Source of the DNA: Pseudomonadota bacterium | GTDB taxonomy: Bacteria > Desulfobacterota > Desulfovibrionia > Desulfovibrionales > Desulfomicrobiaceae | Length of the DNA: 64,000 nucleotides | Direction: 5' to 3' | Assembly (NCBI GenBank): GCA_018902545.1 | Contig: JAHIQM010000008.1 | Span: 62,001 to 126,000, forward strand | Shown: positions 24,836-33,034 of the stretch, piece by piece | Layout of the letters: every line of letters starts with the position of its first letter | Position numbering within the stretch: the first letter of the stretch is position 1 | Program-made: the position numbers and the translations under genes | The notes under the pieces: model-generated | The model's database searches: none | What the model was told of the DNA's origin: nothing | What the model saw: the letters and a program-made list of their open reading frames with translations, nothing else

Positions 24836-25897
24836 TCAGATTCCCAGTTTTTCCTTCATGAACTGGAAGTCGATGATGGAGCTGACCAGCTGGGAGCCGT
24901 GCTGAATCTTGATCACGTCGCGCAGTTTGTGACGCGACAGGATGGCTTCCATCTTTTTGGCCACGGTGAACGTATCGTCGCGGACGACCACGATGGGCAC
25001 TTCGAGCACCTCGGCGCGGGTCATGATGATGTCGTTGGGGTACAGGTTGCCGGTCAGCACCAGGCACTGGCACTGCCCTTCCAGGGCGACGAGCTGCACG
25101 TCGGAGCGGTCACCGCCGACAATGATGGCGGATTTCTTGCTCTTGCGGAAATGGGTCATGAAATTTTCGACCTGCATAGTGCCGATCAGAAAATTCTCCA
25201 CCACCCGTTCGGACTTGTCCTGGGCGGTTATAATCTTGCCGCCCAGACGATCGGCCAGATCCGCGACCTTGATGGCGCCCATGAGCGGATCAGACGGGAT
25301 CTTGCCCAGGACCTTGATGCCCTTGCTTTCCATGAAGGGGTGCAGCAGCGAGTCCAGCTCTTCCTTGAATACCGGAGGAATGTCGTTCAGGAGCACGCCA
25401 AGAAGCTGATCCCCGAGCAATTCCTTCATGGCGATGAGATAATCGTAGTTGAGTTCCTTGACGTAGCGGTCGATGATCATGGACTTGATTCCCAGGGCCT
25501 TGACGACGCTGACCCCGTCCACCCCGCAATACTTGCCCGAGTACATGCTGCCCGACCCGGCCACGATCGTGATGTCCTTGTCCTTGCTGATCTGCTCGTA
25601 AGCGCTCTTGATGCGGGGCATGAGGTCTTCGCATTTGCCGGTAAAGGCCTTAATTTTGAAGTCCTGATCCACCACTACAGGGGTGACCAGGGTGGGATCC
25701 TCGCTGAGTCCCAGAATGTCCTGCACGAAAAAGGCGTCGGCGTCGCCGAGCACCCCGTTCTTTTCCTGCGGCAGGGCTCCCACCGGTTTCATGTATCCGA
25801 CCCGGTAGCCCTCTTTTTGCAGTTTGAGCCCGATCCCCATGGCAATCATGTTCTTCCCGGAATAACCGGATGTCGCCCCTACATAAATTCCTACCAT
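24836..25897 (-). CDS. AAA_26/DRTGG domain protein (Pta N-terminal-like)
   Basis: A 353-residue cytoplasmic protein resembling the N-terminal half of long phosphotransacetylases. Residues 1-210 form a BioD-like P-loop domain with GATSGYSGKNMIAMGIGLKL and KPVGALPQ; residues about 215-325 are the DRTGG domain, with VGGDRSDVQLVALEG. There is no phosphotransacetylase catalytic domain, so it is more likely a regulatory or nucleotide-sensing partner. It follows the acetyl-CoA synthetase gene by 50 nt on the same strand, a pairing that suggests control of acetate/acetyl-CoA interconversion. GGGAGGGA precedes the start. Confidence 0.82.
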   Translation of the reverse strand: MVGIYVGATSGYSGKNMIAMGIGLKLQKEGYRVGYMKPVGALPQEKNGVLGDADAFFVQDILGLSEDPTLVTPVVVDQDFKIKAFTGKCEDLMPRIKSAYEQISKDKDITIVAGSGSMYSGKYCGVDGVSVVKALGIKSMIIDRYVKELNYDYLIAMKELLGDQLLGVLLNDIPPVFKEELDSLLHPFMESKGIKVLGKIPSDPLMGAIKVADLADRLGGKIITAQDKSERVVENFLIGTMQVENFMTHFRKSKKSAIIVGGDRSDVQLVALEGQCQCLVLTGNLYPNDIIMTRAEVLEVPIVVVRDDTFTVAKKMEAILSRHKLRDVIKIQHGSQLVSSIIDFQFMKEKLGI

Positions 25898-25947
25898 ATT
25901 CCCTCCCGATCAGGACTGCGAAATAATTGTATCGATCAAGGCTTAAA

Positions 25948-28041
25948 CTATTCCAAAAGCGGTAAAAGAGACATACGCACTCCGGCCACCCAGGCCCCAC
26001 GCGAGGTGACCAGGACGGGGTCAAATTCCAGGGTGTAGATTTCCGGAAAATCCAGGGTCATCTGCGACACAGTCAGGAGTACATCCTCAAGGGCCCTCAA
26101 GTCCAGTGCATCGCGCCCGCGCTCCCGCTTGAGCAGAGAAAAAACCTTGAGCTCGCGCATCATTGCGGCGGCGTCCTCCAGGGACAACGGCGCAAGACGC
26201 ATGGAATACTCCTGAAAAATATCGGCTTGGCTTCCGGACACGGAGAACCGGATCAGCGGGCCGAATTTCGGATCGCGCTGCGCACGGATGCAGACCTCCG
26301 CAGGCTTGCCGAGAATCATCTCCTGCACCAGACAGCCGGAGATGAAGGCTTCGCTGCGCTGGCGCTGCACTCGCGAAGTCAGGTTCATAAAACCCTGGCG
26401 CACCTCTTCCGAGGTATGCAGGTTGACCTCCACCCCGTCCACATCGCTTTTGTATTCGATATGCGGAGAGGCGATCTTCAGGGCCACCGGACAGGCCAGG
26501 CGCTTGGCTATCTTGACAGCGCTCCTGCTGGTGCGGGCCAGCTCCGTGCGGGGAAAACTCAACTCGTAGGCCATGAGCAGTGGCTGCGCCTCGAACCCGA
26601 AAAGTTCGGTCTTGCTGGCGGCCAGACAATCCTCCAGAAAGCGCTCGGCCTTGGCCTTGTCGCGGCGGTAGCACACCTCCACCGGATAGGACTTGGTCTT
26701 CCACTGCGCGTAACGCAACATGGCCTCAAAGCCGGACAGCGCCGCCTTGGGATTGGCATAGCAGGGCAGGCCACTGCGTTGCAGAAAGCGCTTCTCTTCC
26801 ATGACCCCTTCCTGTCCGATCAGGCATACGGCCACGGGCTTGCCCTCGACCCGGGGCATGGCCACCAGTTCACGCACTATGGCTGGCAGATCCACACCAA
26901 GACCCGGCGCGATGACCACCAGGGCCATCTGCACCTGCCGGTCTCGCAGGACCGCCTCCAGGGCCTTCGCGTACTGCACGGGCGTGGCTTCCATGCCGAT
27001 GTCCACCAGACTTGAACTCTGCGCATGACGCGGAAGCAACTCGGCCAGACGGGCCGCTGTGTCCCCGCCAAAACGCGGAAGGATGAGGCTGGTCCCGGCC
27101 ATGCCGTCGGCGGCCAGGATGCCCGCCCCGCCGGAATTGGTGACAATGGCCAGGTTCGGCCCATTGGGCAGCGGCTGGGTTCCGAACATGCGCGCAAGAT
27201 CGAACAGGGTGGAGAGATTATCCACCTGGATGATGCCCGCCTGCTTCAGTGCGGTCTGATAAGCCCGCTCCGATCCGGTCAGGGCTCCCACATGGGAGGA
27301 GATCGCCTTTTGGCCGTGCTCGGTCATGCCGGCCTGCAGCATGATGACCGGCTTCTCGCGGGTGATGGTCTGGCTGATCCGCGCGAAACGGCGGCCGTTG
27401 TTCATGCCCTCCAGGTAACCGATGATGACGCTGGTCTGTGCGTCATCAGCCAGAAACTGGAGCATGGACGCCTCATCGATGACCGCACGGTTACCGAGGC
27501 TTGCGAACTTGGAAAATCCGATCGCCTCGCTGGCCGCCCAGTCCAGGATGGCATTGCACATGGATCCTGAAGGCGAAAAAAAGGCGATATTGCCCTGAGT
27601 TGGCAGCCGCGAAATGAGCGACGCGTTCATCCGGCCTTCCCAGGAGGCCACCCCCAGGCAGTTGGGGCCGAGCAGGGTCAGGTTGCGGCGTGCGGCCAAC
27701 TGGATGACGGCCTCTTCCAGATAGTACCCCTGGCCACCGATTTCCCGGAATCCGGCGGAAGTGATGATGACCGCCTTGACGCCCTTGTCCGCTAACAATT
27801 CCAGAGCTTCGAGCACGTGCTCCGGAGAAAGACAGACCACGGCAAGGTCGATCCCCGTCAGGGAGTCAACGGTTTGCGGTTCAAGCTGCGTAGCCCAATT
27901 GACGGGCACAATCCTCCCCTGATACCCCCAGCCTTCAAGATTGGAGAGTACCACACGGGCCAAGGCTCCTGCGCTGTCGAAAATTCCGACAACGGCGATG
28001 GCTTTGGGTGAAAACAGGGCGTGAAGATAATCGTCTCTCAT
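25948..28041 (-). CDS. Acetate-CoA ligase (ADP-forming), fused alpha and beta subunits
   Basis: A 697-residue enzyme of the NDP-forming acyl-CoA synthetase family, which interconverts acetyl-CoA plus ADP and acetate plus ATP. Order: CoA-binding Rossmann domain (1-130, FSPKAIAVVGIFDSAG), succinyl-CoA ligase-like domains (130-460) with the phospho-His motif SSHVGALTGS, then an ATP-grasp beta domain (about 470-697; CPVALKIASPHIEYKSDVDG). No GNAT domain is present, so it is not a Pat-type acetyltransferase. The start at 28041 (MRDDYLHALFSPKAIAVVG) is preferred over 28080. It is divergent from rnc with only 11 nt between start codons. An acyl-CoA other than acetyl-CoA is possible. Confidence 0.85.
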   Translation of the reverse strand: MRDDYLHALFSPKAIAVVGIFDSAGALARVVLSNLEGWGYQGRIVPVNWATQLEPQTVDSLTGIDLAVVCLSPEHVLEALELLADKGVKAVIITSAGFREIGGQGYYLEEAVIQLAARRNLTLLGPNCLGVASWEGRMNASLISRLPTQGNIAFFSPSGSMCNAILDWAASEAIGFSKFASLGNRAVIDEASMLQFLADDAQTSVIIGYLEGMNNGRRFARISQTITREKPVIMLQAGMTEHGQKAISSHVGALTGSERAYQTALKQAGIIQVDNLSTLFDLARMFGTQPLPNGPNLAIVTNSGGAGILAADGMAGTSLILPRFGGDTAARLAELLPRHAQSSSLVDIGMEATPVQYAKALEAVLRDRQVQMALVVIAPGLGVDLPAIVRELVAMPRVEGKPVAVCLIGQEGVMEEKRFLQRSGLPCYANPKAALSGFEAMLRYAQWKTKSYPVEVCYRRDKAKAERFLEDCLAASKTELFGFEAQPLLMAYELSFPRTELARTSRSAVKIAKRLACPVALKIASPHIEYKSDVDGVEVNLHTSEEVRQGFMNLTSRVQRQRSEAFISGCLVQEMILGKPAEVCIRAQRDPKFGPLIRFSVSGSQADIFQEYSMRLAPLSLEDAAAMMRELKVFSLLKRERGRDALDLRALEDVLLTVSQMTLDFPEIYTLEFDPVLVTSRGAWVAGVRMSLLPLLE

Positions 28042-28052
28042 GGAGAACCTTA

Positions 28053-28781
28053 ATGTCACTGGAAGTTCCGACGGATGCACTGCAGGTACTGCAGTCTGAA
28101 ATCCATTATGAATTCAAGCAAGTCAAGCTTTTAATCCAGGCCCTCACACACAGCTCTCATGCCAATGAACACGGCTGCCCGCACAATGAACGGCTGGAAT
28201 TTCTTGGAGATGCGGTGCTGGAGCTGGCCGTTTCCCATGAATTGTTTCGAAAGTTTCCCGAAGTGCAGGAGGGACACCTGACCAAGATGCGCTCCGCGCT
28301 GGTCAGCGAAGGGGCGCTGGCTCAGGCGGCAAGGAGAATTGACCTTGGCTCGTGCCTGCTTCTCGGCAAGGGAGAGGATGTGCAGGGCGGGAGAGAAAAA
28401 AATTCCGTGCTCAGCGACGGTCTGGAGGCGGTGCTCGGGGCGGTCTATCTTGACGGCGGCCTGGTGCCCGCCATCACATGCGTCAATTTTTTGTTTGACG
28501 GGCAATGGCCCTCGCCGCCCCAGACCTTCCGCCCGCGTGACTTCAAAAGCCTGCTCCAGGAAGCGACCCAGCGCATCTGGAAGGCACGCCCGGCCTACGC
28601 GCTACGCGACAGCTACGGCCCTGAGCATGCCAAACAGTACACAGTTGTCGTCACCCTGCCGGACAAGACCGAGGTGGAGTGTGAGGAGCGCAGCATGCGC
28701 AAGGCTGAGCAGGGAGCGGCGGAGCAAGCTCTGCGACTGTTGCGTGAACGCTTTCCAGATCTTGTTGATCCCACGTTTTGA
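28053..28781 (+). CDS. rnc: Ribonuclease III
   Basis: Double-strand-specific endoribonuclease for rRNA and mRNA processing, 242 residues. The catalytic signature NERLEFLGDAVLELAVSHEL is at about residues 45-64, with the second acidic site in SDGLEAVLGAVYLDGG. A C-terminal dsRNA-binding domain (about 165-235) ends with KAEQGAAEQALRLL. The start at 28053 (MSLEVPTDALQVLQ) has a GGAG site; a 15-codon upstream extension would run into the divergent gene. A terminator follows. Its substrate could include the pnp leader stem at 17181-17237. Confidence 0.96.
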   Translation: MSLEVPTDALQVLQSEIHYEFKQVKLLIQALTHSSHANEHGCPHNERLEFLGDAVLELAVSHELFRKFPEVQEGHLTKMRSALVSEGALAQAARRIDLGSCLLLGKGEDVQGGREKNSVLSDGLEAVLGAVYLDGGLVPAITCVNFLFDGQWPSPPQTFRPRDFKSLLQEATQRIWKARPAYALRDSYGPEHAKQYTVVVTLPDKTEVECEERSMRKAEQGAAEQALRLLRERFPDLVDPTF

Positions 28782-28818
28782 CCCTGGCCTCGCCGGGACT
28801 ACCCACCGCAACGAAACA

Positions 28819-28850
28819 AGCCGGGGCATAACGCCCCGGCTTTGTCTTTG
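28819..28850. terminator. Terminator between rnc and flagellin
   Basis: Stem AGCCGGGG/CCCCGGCT with a 7-nt loop and T-rich tail TTTGTCTTTG on the plus strand. It ends rnc and probably also the convergent fliC transcript. Confidence 0.85.
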
Positions 28851-28878
28851 ATCATTGCCTCTGCCAGAAAACTCGCCC

Positions 28879-29805
28879 TTAGCCCTGCATGAGCTGCATG
28901 GCCATCTGCGGCAGCTGGTTGGCCTGGGCCAACATGGCCACGGCGGCCTGCGTCAGGATCTGGTTGCGCACGAATTCCGTCATTTCCTTGGCCACGTCCA
29001 CGTCGGAGATACGGGATTCAGCGGCCTGCAGGTTCTCGGCCTGGATCTGCAGGTTGGTGATGGTATTCTCCAGGCGGTTCTGCAAGGAACCCAGGCTGGC
29101 CCGGATCTTGTCCTTGGAGATGATGGCTTGGTTGATGGCGTCAAGAGCCTGCTGCGCACCCTGTTGGGTGGAGATGCTGAAGCCGGCGCTGGAGATGCTG
29201 CGATCGGACTGGTTGCCGACACCCAAAGCCGAAGCCGTGGAGTTGCCGATGGCGATGTAGTAGTAGTCCTCGCTGCTGTCGTTGCCCGTGCCGAAATGGA
29301 TCTTCAGGGCTCCGCGAGACTGCAGGGCTTCGCCGCTGTGATCGAGCCGCCATTCCGCCGCATTTTGATAGCTGGAAGAAAGATTGCCGTTGAGCAGATA
29401 AATTCCGTTGAAGTCCGTGGCATTGGCGATTCGGGTGATTTCCGAGGCCATGGCCTGGTACTCCGAGTCGATGATCAGGCGCTGATCCGAACCATAGGTG
29501 CCGGTGGCGGCCTGAGTGGCCAATTCCTTCATGCGGATCAGCTTTTCATCGATGACGCCCAGAGCTCCGTCCGCAGTCTGGATCATGGAGATGGCGTCGT
29601 TGGCGTTACGCACGCCCTGGTTGAGGGACGCAATATCGGCGCGCATCAACTCGCGGATGGCGAGGCCTGCCGCATCATCGGCGGCGGTGCTCACGCGCAA
29701 ACCGGAGGAAAGGCGCCGGGTCGAGGTTGCCAGATTGCTGTAGGAATTGGACAGGTTTCTGGCGGAGTTCATCGCCATCAAGTTGTGATTTATGACCAAA
29801 GACAT
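28879..29805 (-). CDS. fliC: Flagellin
   Basis: Filament subunit of 308 residues. The conserved N-terminal D0/D1 (MSLVINHNLMAMNSARNLSN, RRLSSGLRVSTAADDAAGLA) and C-terminal D1/D0 (SRISDVDVAKEMTEFVRNQI, then LTQAAVAMLAQANQLPQ) are intact. The exposed middle (about 140-215) is short and rich in Ser and Asn, so the filament surface domain is small. TAAGGAGGAT precedes the start at 29805, and a well-matched sigma-54 promoter lies 36 nt upstream. Divergent from flaG across a 201-nt region holding both promoters. Confidence 0.97.
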   Translation of the reverse strand: MSLVINHNLMAMNSARNLSNSYSNLATSTRRLSSGLRVSTAADDAAGLAIRELMRADIASLNQGVRNANDAISMIQTADGALGVIDEKLIRMKELATQAATGTYGSDQRLIIDSEYQAMASEITRIANATDFNGIYLLNGNLSSSYQNAAEWRLDHSGEALQSRGALKIHFGTGNDSSEDYYYIAIGNSTASALGVGNQSDRSISSAGFSISTQQGAQQALDAINQAIISKDKIRASLGSLQNRLENTITNLQIQAENLQAAESRISDVDVAKEMTEFVRNQILTQAAVAMLAQANQLPQMAMQLMQG

Positions 29806-29840
29806 ATAAGATCCTCCTTACGCTGGTATGCTCGCGACAT

Positions 29841-29856
29841 TGCACACGGAATGCCA
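29841..29856 (-). promoter_or_regulatory. Candidate sigma-54 promoter of fliC
   Basis: The minus strand reads TGGCAT-N5-GTGCA with GG and GC at exact -24/-12 spacing. The start point would be near 29830, giving a 25-nt leader with the AAGGAGG ribosome site. No sigma-28 box is seen for fliC. Confidence 0.6.
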
Positions 29857-29942
29857 TTTATATTTATTCATTAATTTTCAGTATCTTAAAATAAAATTAA
29901 ACCCGCCAGCACACTCAGGAGGTCAAAATTGCCTCCTGCCGC

Positions 29943-29969
29943 TAAAGTTTTTTGCCCTGCGACCGATTA
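29943..29969 (+). promoter_or_regulatory. Sigma-28 (FliA) promoter of flaG
   Basis: TAAAGTTT (29943-29950), 11 nt, then ACCGATTA (29962-29969). The -35 box is identical to the flagellar sigma-28 consensus and the -10 box matches GCCGATAA at six of eight positions with the correct spacing. The start point would be near 29976, before the GAGGAGG site and ATG at 30007. Confidence 0.78.
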
Positions 29970-30006
29970 TTATGATGAACTCATCCATCTAGAGGAGGCC
30001 CAGGCC

Positions 30007-30390
30007 ATGAAAATTACCTCTCTGAACTACGAGGCCCAGGACCTTCTGACGCCCGTCGAGCAGACCAGCCAGCAGAAATCCAGTCCTGAATACGCCGAGC
30101 GCGCGGCGTTGGCCGGTCTTCAGGATCGGCGCCTGGATGCTGCGTCTGGAGAACAGGAAGAAATTTCCCTGCAGAAGTTGCAAAATCTGACCGATGCGGT
30201 CGATTCCTATATGTCTTCCCTGGGCGTGAACCTGAAGTTCCACATCGACGAGAAGACCGACACCGTGCAGGTAGAAGTCCGCGACCCGGACACCCAGAAG
30301 CTGATCCGCAAGATTCCCGCCGACGAAATGCTCGAACTGGCTGCGTCCATCGAGAAAATGGTCGGCCTGTTCCTGGACAGATCCCTCTAG
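30007..30390 (+). CDS. flaG: FlaG family flagellar protein
   Basis: A 127-residue FlaG protein. In other bacteria flaG lies beside flagellin genes and affects filament length; the mechanism is not settled. The C-terminal FlaG domain (about 60-125) has LGVNLKFHIDEKTDTVQVEV, DPDTQKLIRKIPADEMLELA and the final VGLFLDRSL. The start at 30007 (MKITSLNYE) follows GAGGAGG; an in-frame start 26 codons upstream would place the sigma-28 promoter inside the coding region and is rejected. A bidirectional terminator follows. Confidence 0.92.
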   Translation: MKITSLNYEAQDLLTPVEQTSQQKSSPEYAERAALAGLQDRRLDAASGEQEEISLQKLQNLTDAVDSYMSSLGVNLKFHIDEKTDTVQVEVRDPDTQKLIRKIPADEMLELAASIEKMVGLFLDRSL

Positions 30391-30410
30391 CCGGCCCTTG
30401 CGCCACATGA

Positions 30411-30447
30411 AAAAAACCCGCGCCGGAATTACCGGAGCGGGTTTTTT
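30411..30447. terminator. Bidirectional terminator between flaG and flgE
   Basis: Stem AAAAAACCCGC/GCGGGTTTTTT extended by CCGG/CCGG, with T-runs on both strands. It serves the convergent flaG and fliK-flgD-flgE transcripts. Confidence 0.92.
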
Positions 30448-30468
30448 GTCGTGTTTATGCTTTAAAGA

Positions 30469-32304
30469 TTAACGCTTGAGCTGGATGAGCACGGTCAGCA
30501 TCTGGTCCACGGTGGTGATGGTCTTGGAGTTGGCCTGGAAGCCTTTTTCCGTGGTGATCATCTTCACGAATTCCGTGGCCAAGTCCACGTTGGACTGCTC
30601 CAGAGAGTTGGAGGCGATGCTGCCCTTGCCGCCGGTATTGGCCAGACCGGTGATGGGCGGCCCGGAGGAACGGGTCTCGGAGAAGAGGTTACCACCTTCG
30701 CGGAACAAGGCATAGTTGTTGTTGAAGGTGGCCAGAGTCACGGCAAAGAGCTGCAGGACCTGCCCATTGGAGTAACGGCCGGTGATGACCCCGTCGCGGT
30801 CCACGGAGATGTTCTGCAGGAAACCGGCGGTATACCCGTCCTGGGCCTGGAAGATGGTCGTGGAGCCCGTACTGTAGCTAGTGGTCGACAGGGCGCTGAT
30901 TTCCGTGGACTGCATGCCGTTTATGGCGGAAAGGCTGGCGGAAGCCTCGGCGGCGGCTTGGGCCCTCAAAGTAGCAATCTGGACGGCGTCAGTAACCGGA
31001 TCTAATGCTCCTATTGCACTAACAGTAGTGTTACTTGTTGAAAATATATCTCTTAAATCTGCCAAGTTCATTGTTGGATCAGTCCACGCAGCATCCTTGT
31101 TACGAAGCCCGAAATTAAGCTCTATATTCCTGGAATTATTTACAGCCATGGCCGGAATTATTGTAGCCCCATCCGGACTCGTTTCAGAAGCGGTGACACT
31201 GGAGTGTTCAGCACCCAAAAAATTCGCAGTGCAGATCGGATACCCATTTTGGGAAAAATTGGCAGGCGTCCAATTGCCAATGTCTGCAGCGGTAGGGTCA
31301 AACGTAGCCGGACCGGGGACCGGTTCTACCAAATACGGATTGTTGATCGAGAACGCGGACATATCCTCAAGCTCTCCGGCAGCATTGAACGTCAAGGTCC
31401 CGGCCATCAGGATGCCTCGCTTTGTCGCGTCTATGCCTGCGGTGCCCCAAAATTCACGATTGTCCTCGCCGGGGGGAACGGTCACGATATATTCCATGTA
31501 ACGCTTTCCACCGGAGTTCTCCGCCACATCAGGATCCAGAACGGGGTCCATGTAGACGGTCATGTTATGCGATGTGCCGTTTTCGTCATAGACCTTGATG
31601 GTCGACTGGTAGGCATACTGGGCGTCACCCAGGGGCGGGATCGCCGAGCCGTCCCATTTCTCGAACATCGCCGTGAACGGGGTGCCGTCATACGCCCCGG
31701 CCTCAAGCACGGCGCCGTTGGCGGTGGTCCGGTCTTCAGACTGCGAGTCGATGTTCAATATCATGTCCACACGGCTGGTGGCCTGGGGTGGGGACTGAAA
31801 ATTTTCCAGCTTGACGTCCGTTGGCACGCCCTTGATCTTGACGCCCGCGCTCTCTGAAGCCGTGGCACCGCCGGAAGCCGCAGCGCTGGTGTTCTCCGTC
31901 TGCACGGCCCAGCCCTGCAGCCGATAGCCACGTGGGTCCACAAGAAAGCCTTCCTCATCAAAACGGAAGTTCCCGGCCCGTGTGTAGTAGTTGAGCTCCT
32001 GCCCGGCGGGCGAGACCATGAAGAAACCGTTGCCGCCGATGGCCAGGTCCGTGGCCTCCGTGGTGTTCTCCAGAGAGCCCTGAGAGAAATCGCCCATGAC
32101 CGCGCCCACGGAGACGCCGCGTCCTACCTGCCCGCCTCCGGAGGCGGTGGTGATCTGCTGGCTCAGGGCGTCCTCAAAATACATGCGCGAGGCCTTGAAC
32201 CCGATGGTTGACACGTTGGAGATATTGTTGCCGATAACGGTCATCTTTTCGCCATGAGCCTTAAGACCGCTGGTCCCTGAGTACATTGATGCTGACAAAC
32301 CCAT
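30469..32304 (-). CDS. flgE: Flagellar hook protein FlgE
   Basis: Hook subunit of 611 residues, longer than the enteric protein (about 400), as usual in this group. The N-terminus [20 protein letters not shown] and [20 protein letters not shown], and the C-terminus ([20 protein letters not shown], then [14 protein letters not shown]) are canonical. The exposed middle is expanded. A segment at about 30985-31270 (residues about 345-440) is clearly AT-richer than the rest, with lines near 32-43 percent GC against roughly 60 percent around it. It is the last gene of fliK-flgD-flgE; an AAGGGGG site precedes the start. Confidence 0.95.
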   Translation of the reverse strand: MGLSASMYSGTSGLKAHGEKMTVIGNNISNVSTIGFKASRMYFEDALSQQITTASGGGQVGRGVSVGAVMGDFSQGSLENTTEATDLAIGGNGFFMVSPAGQELNYYTRAGNFRFDEEGFLVDPRGYRLQGWAVQTENTSAAASGGATASESAGVKIKGVPTDVKLENFQSPPQATSRVDMILNIDSQSEDRTTANGAVLEAGAYDGTPFTAMFEKWDGSAIPPLGDAQYAYQSTIKVYDENGTSHNMTVYMDPVLDPDVAENSGGKRYMEYIVTVPPGEDNREFWGTAGIDATKRGILMAGTLTFNAAGELEDMSAFSINNPYLVEPVPGPATFDPTAADIGNWTPANFSQNGYPICTANFLGAEHSSVTASETSPDGATIIPAMAVNNSRNIELNFGLRNKDAAWTDPTMNLADLRDIFSTSNTTVSAIGALDPVTDAVQIATLRAQAAAEASASLSAINGMQSTEISALSTTSYSTGSTTIFQAQDGYTAGFLQNISVDRDGVITGRYSNGQVLQLFAVTLATFNNNYALFREGGNLFSETRSSGPPITGLANTGGKGSIASNSLEQSNVDLATEFVKMITTEKGFQANSKTITTVDQMLTVLIQLKR

Positions 32305-32344
32305 AACTACCCCCTTATTTCACCGCAGTGATGAAAATTTTCGT

Positions 32345-33022
32345 TTATTCTATCACGGCCGGTTGAACGACCTTCTTGATGTCGCCGAAGCTGATCTTGC
32401 GCCCGTCATTCAGGCGGAAAAAGGTTTCCCCGTCGCCCTGTTCCAGGGCCGTAATTGTCCCGCTGACTTCCGTGTCCACGAATACTGCCGCTCCGGTGGG
32501 GCTTTCGGCCGCAAAATACACGTTGTACTGCCCGTTATTGACCGGGTTGCCGCTGTAGTCCTTGCCGTCCCAGGTGAACGCGAACTCTCCGGCCTGCATG
32601 GAGGTGAACTTCTCGGTGCGCACCAGGTTGTTGTTCCCGTCGTAGACGTTGGCATAGACCTGCGCAGCCGGTCCGCTGAGGGTGAAGTACACCGGGGTGA
32701 CATAGTCTGCGAGCTTGGTCATGGAACTGCCCGAGGCGGTGACGTCCTTGCCGATGTAGTTCACGGCACTGAGCATGTCCTGCTGGGCCGTCTTGTCGGT
32801 CAGGCTCTTGATGCCGTCGGAGATGTTGGTCATCTGTTCCAGGCTCGAGAATTGCGCGAGCTGGGCAATGAATTCCTTGTCGTCGAGGGGATTAAGGGGA
32901 TCCTGATTCTGCAGCTGGACAACGAGCAGCTTCAAAAAAGCATCCTTGCCCAGGACATCGTTCTTGGATGCCTTGTCCGCGCCGTAAAACCCGCCCTGCT
33001 GTTGCAAAATCTGATCGATCAT
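32345..33022 (-). CDS. flgD: Flagellar hook capping protein FlgD
   Basis: Scaffold that caps the growing hook, 225 residues. The N-terminal export/cap region has LGKDAFLKLLVVQLQNQDPL and NPLDDKEFIAQLAQFSSLEQ, the family signature. A FlgD Ig-like domain (about 110-190; TLSGPAAQVYANVYDGNNNL, FAFTWDGKDYSGNPVNNGQY) and a Tudor-like segment follow. A GGAG site precedes the start at 33022. It lies 12 nt after fliK and 40 nt before flgE, the usual hook cluster order. Confidence 0.95.
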   Translation of the reverse strand: MIDQILQQQGGFYGADKASKNDVLGKDAFLKLLVVQLQNQDPLNPLDDKEFIAQLAQFSSLEQMTNISDGIKSLTDKTAQQDMLSAVNYIGKDVTASGSSMTKLADYVTPVYFTLSGPAAQVYANVYDGNNNLVRTEKFTSMQAGEFAFTWDGKDYSGNPVNNGQYNVYFAAESPTGAAVFVDTEVSGTITALEQGDGETFFRLNDGRKISFGDIKKVVQPAVIE

Positions 33023-33034
33023 GACCCTCTCCTC

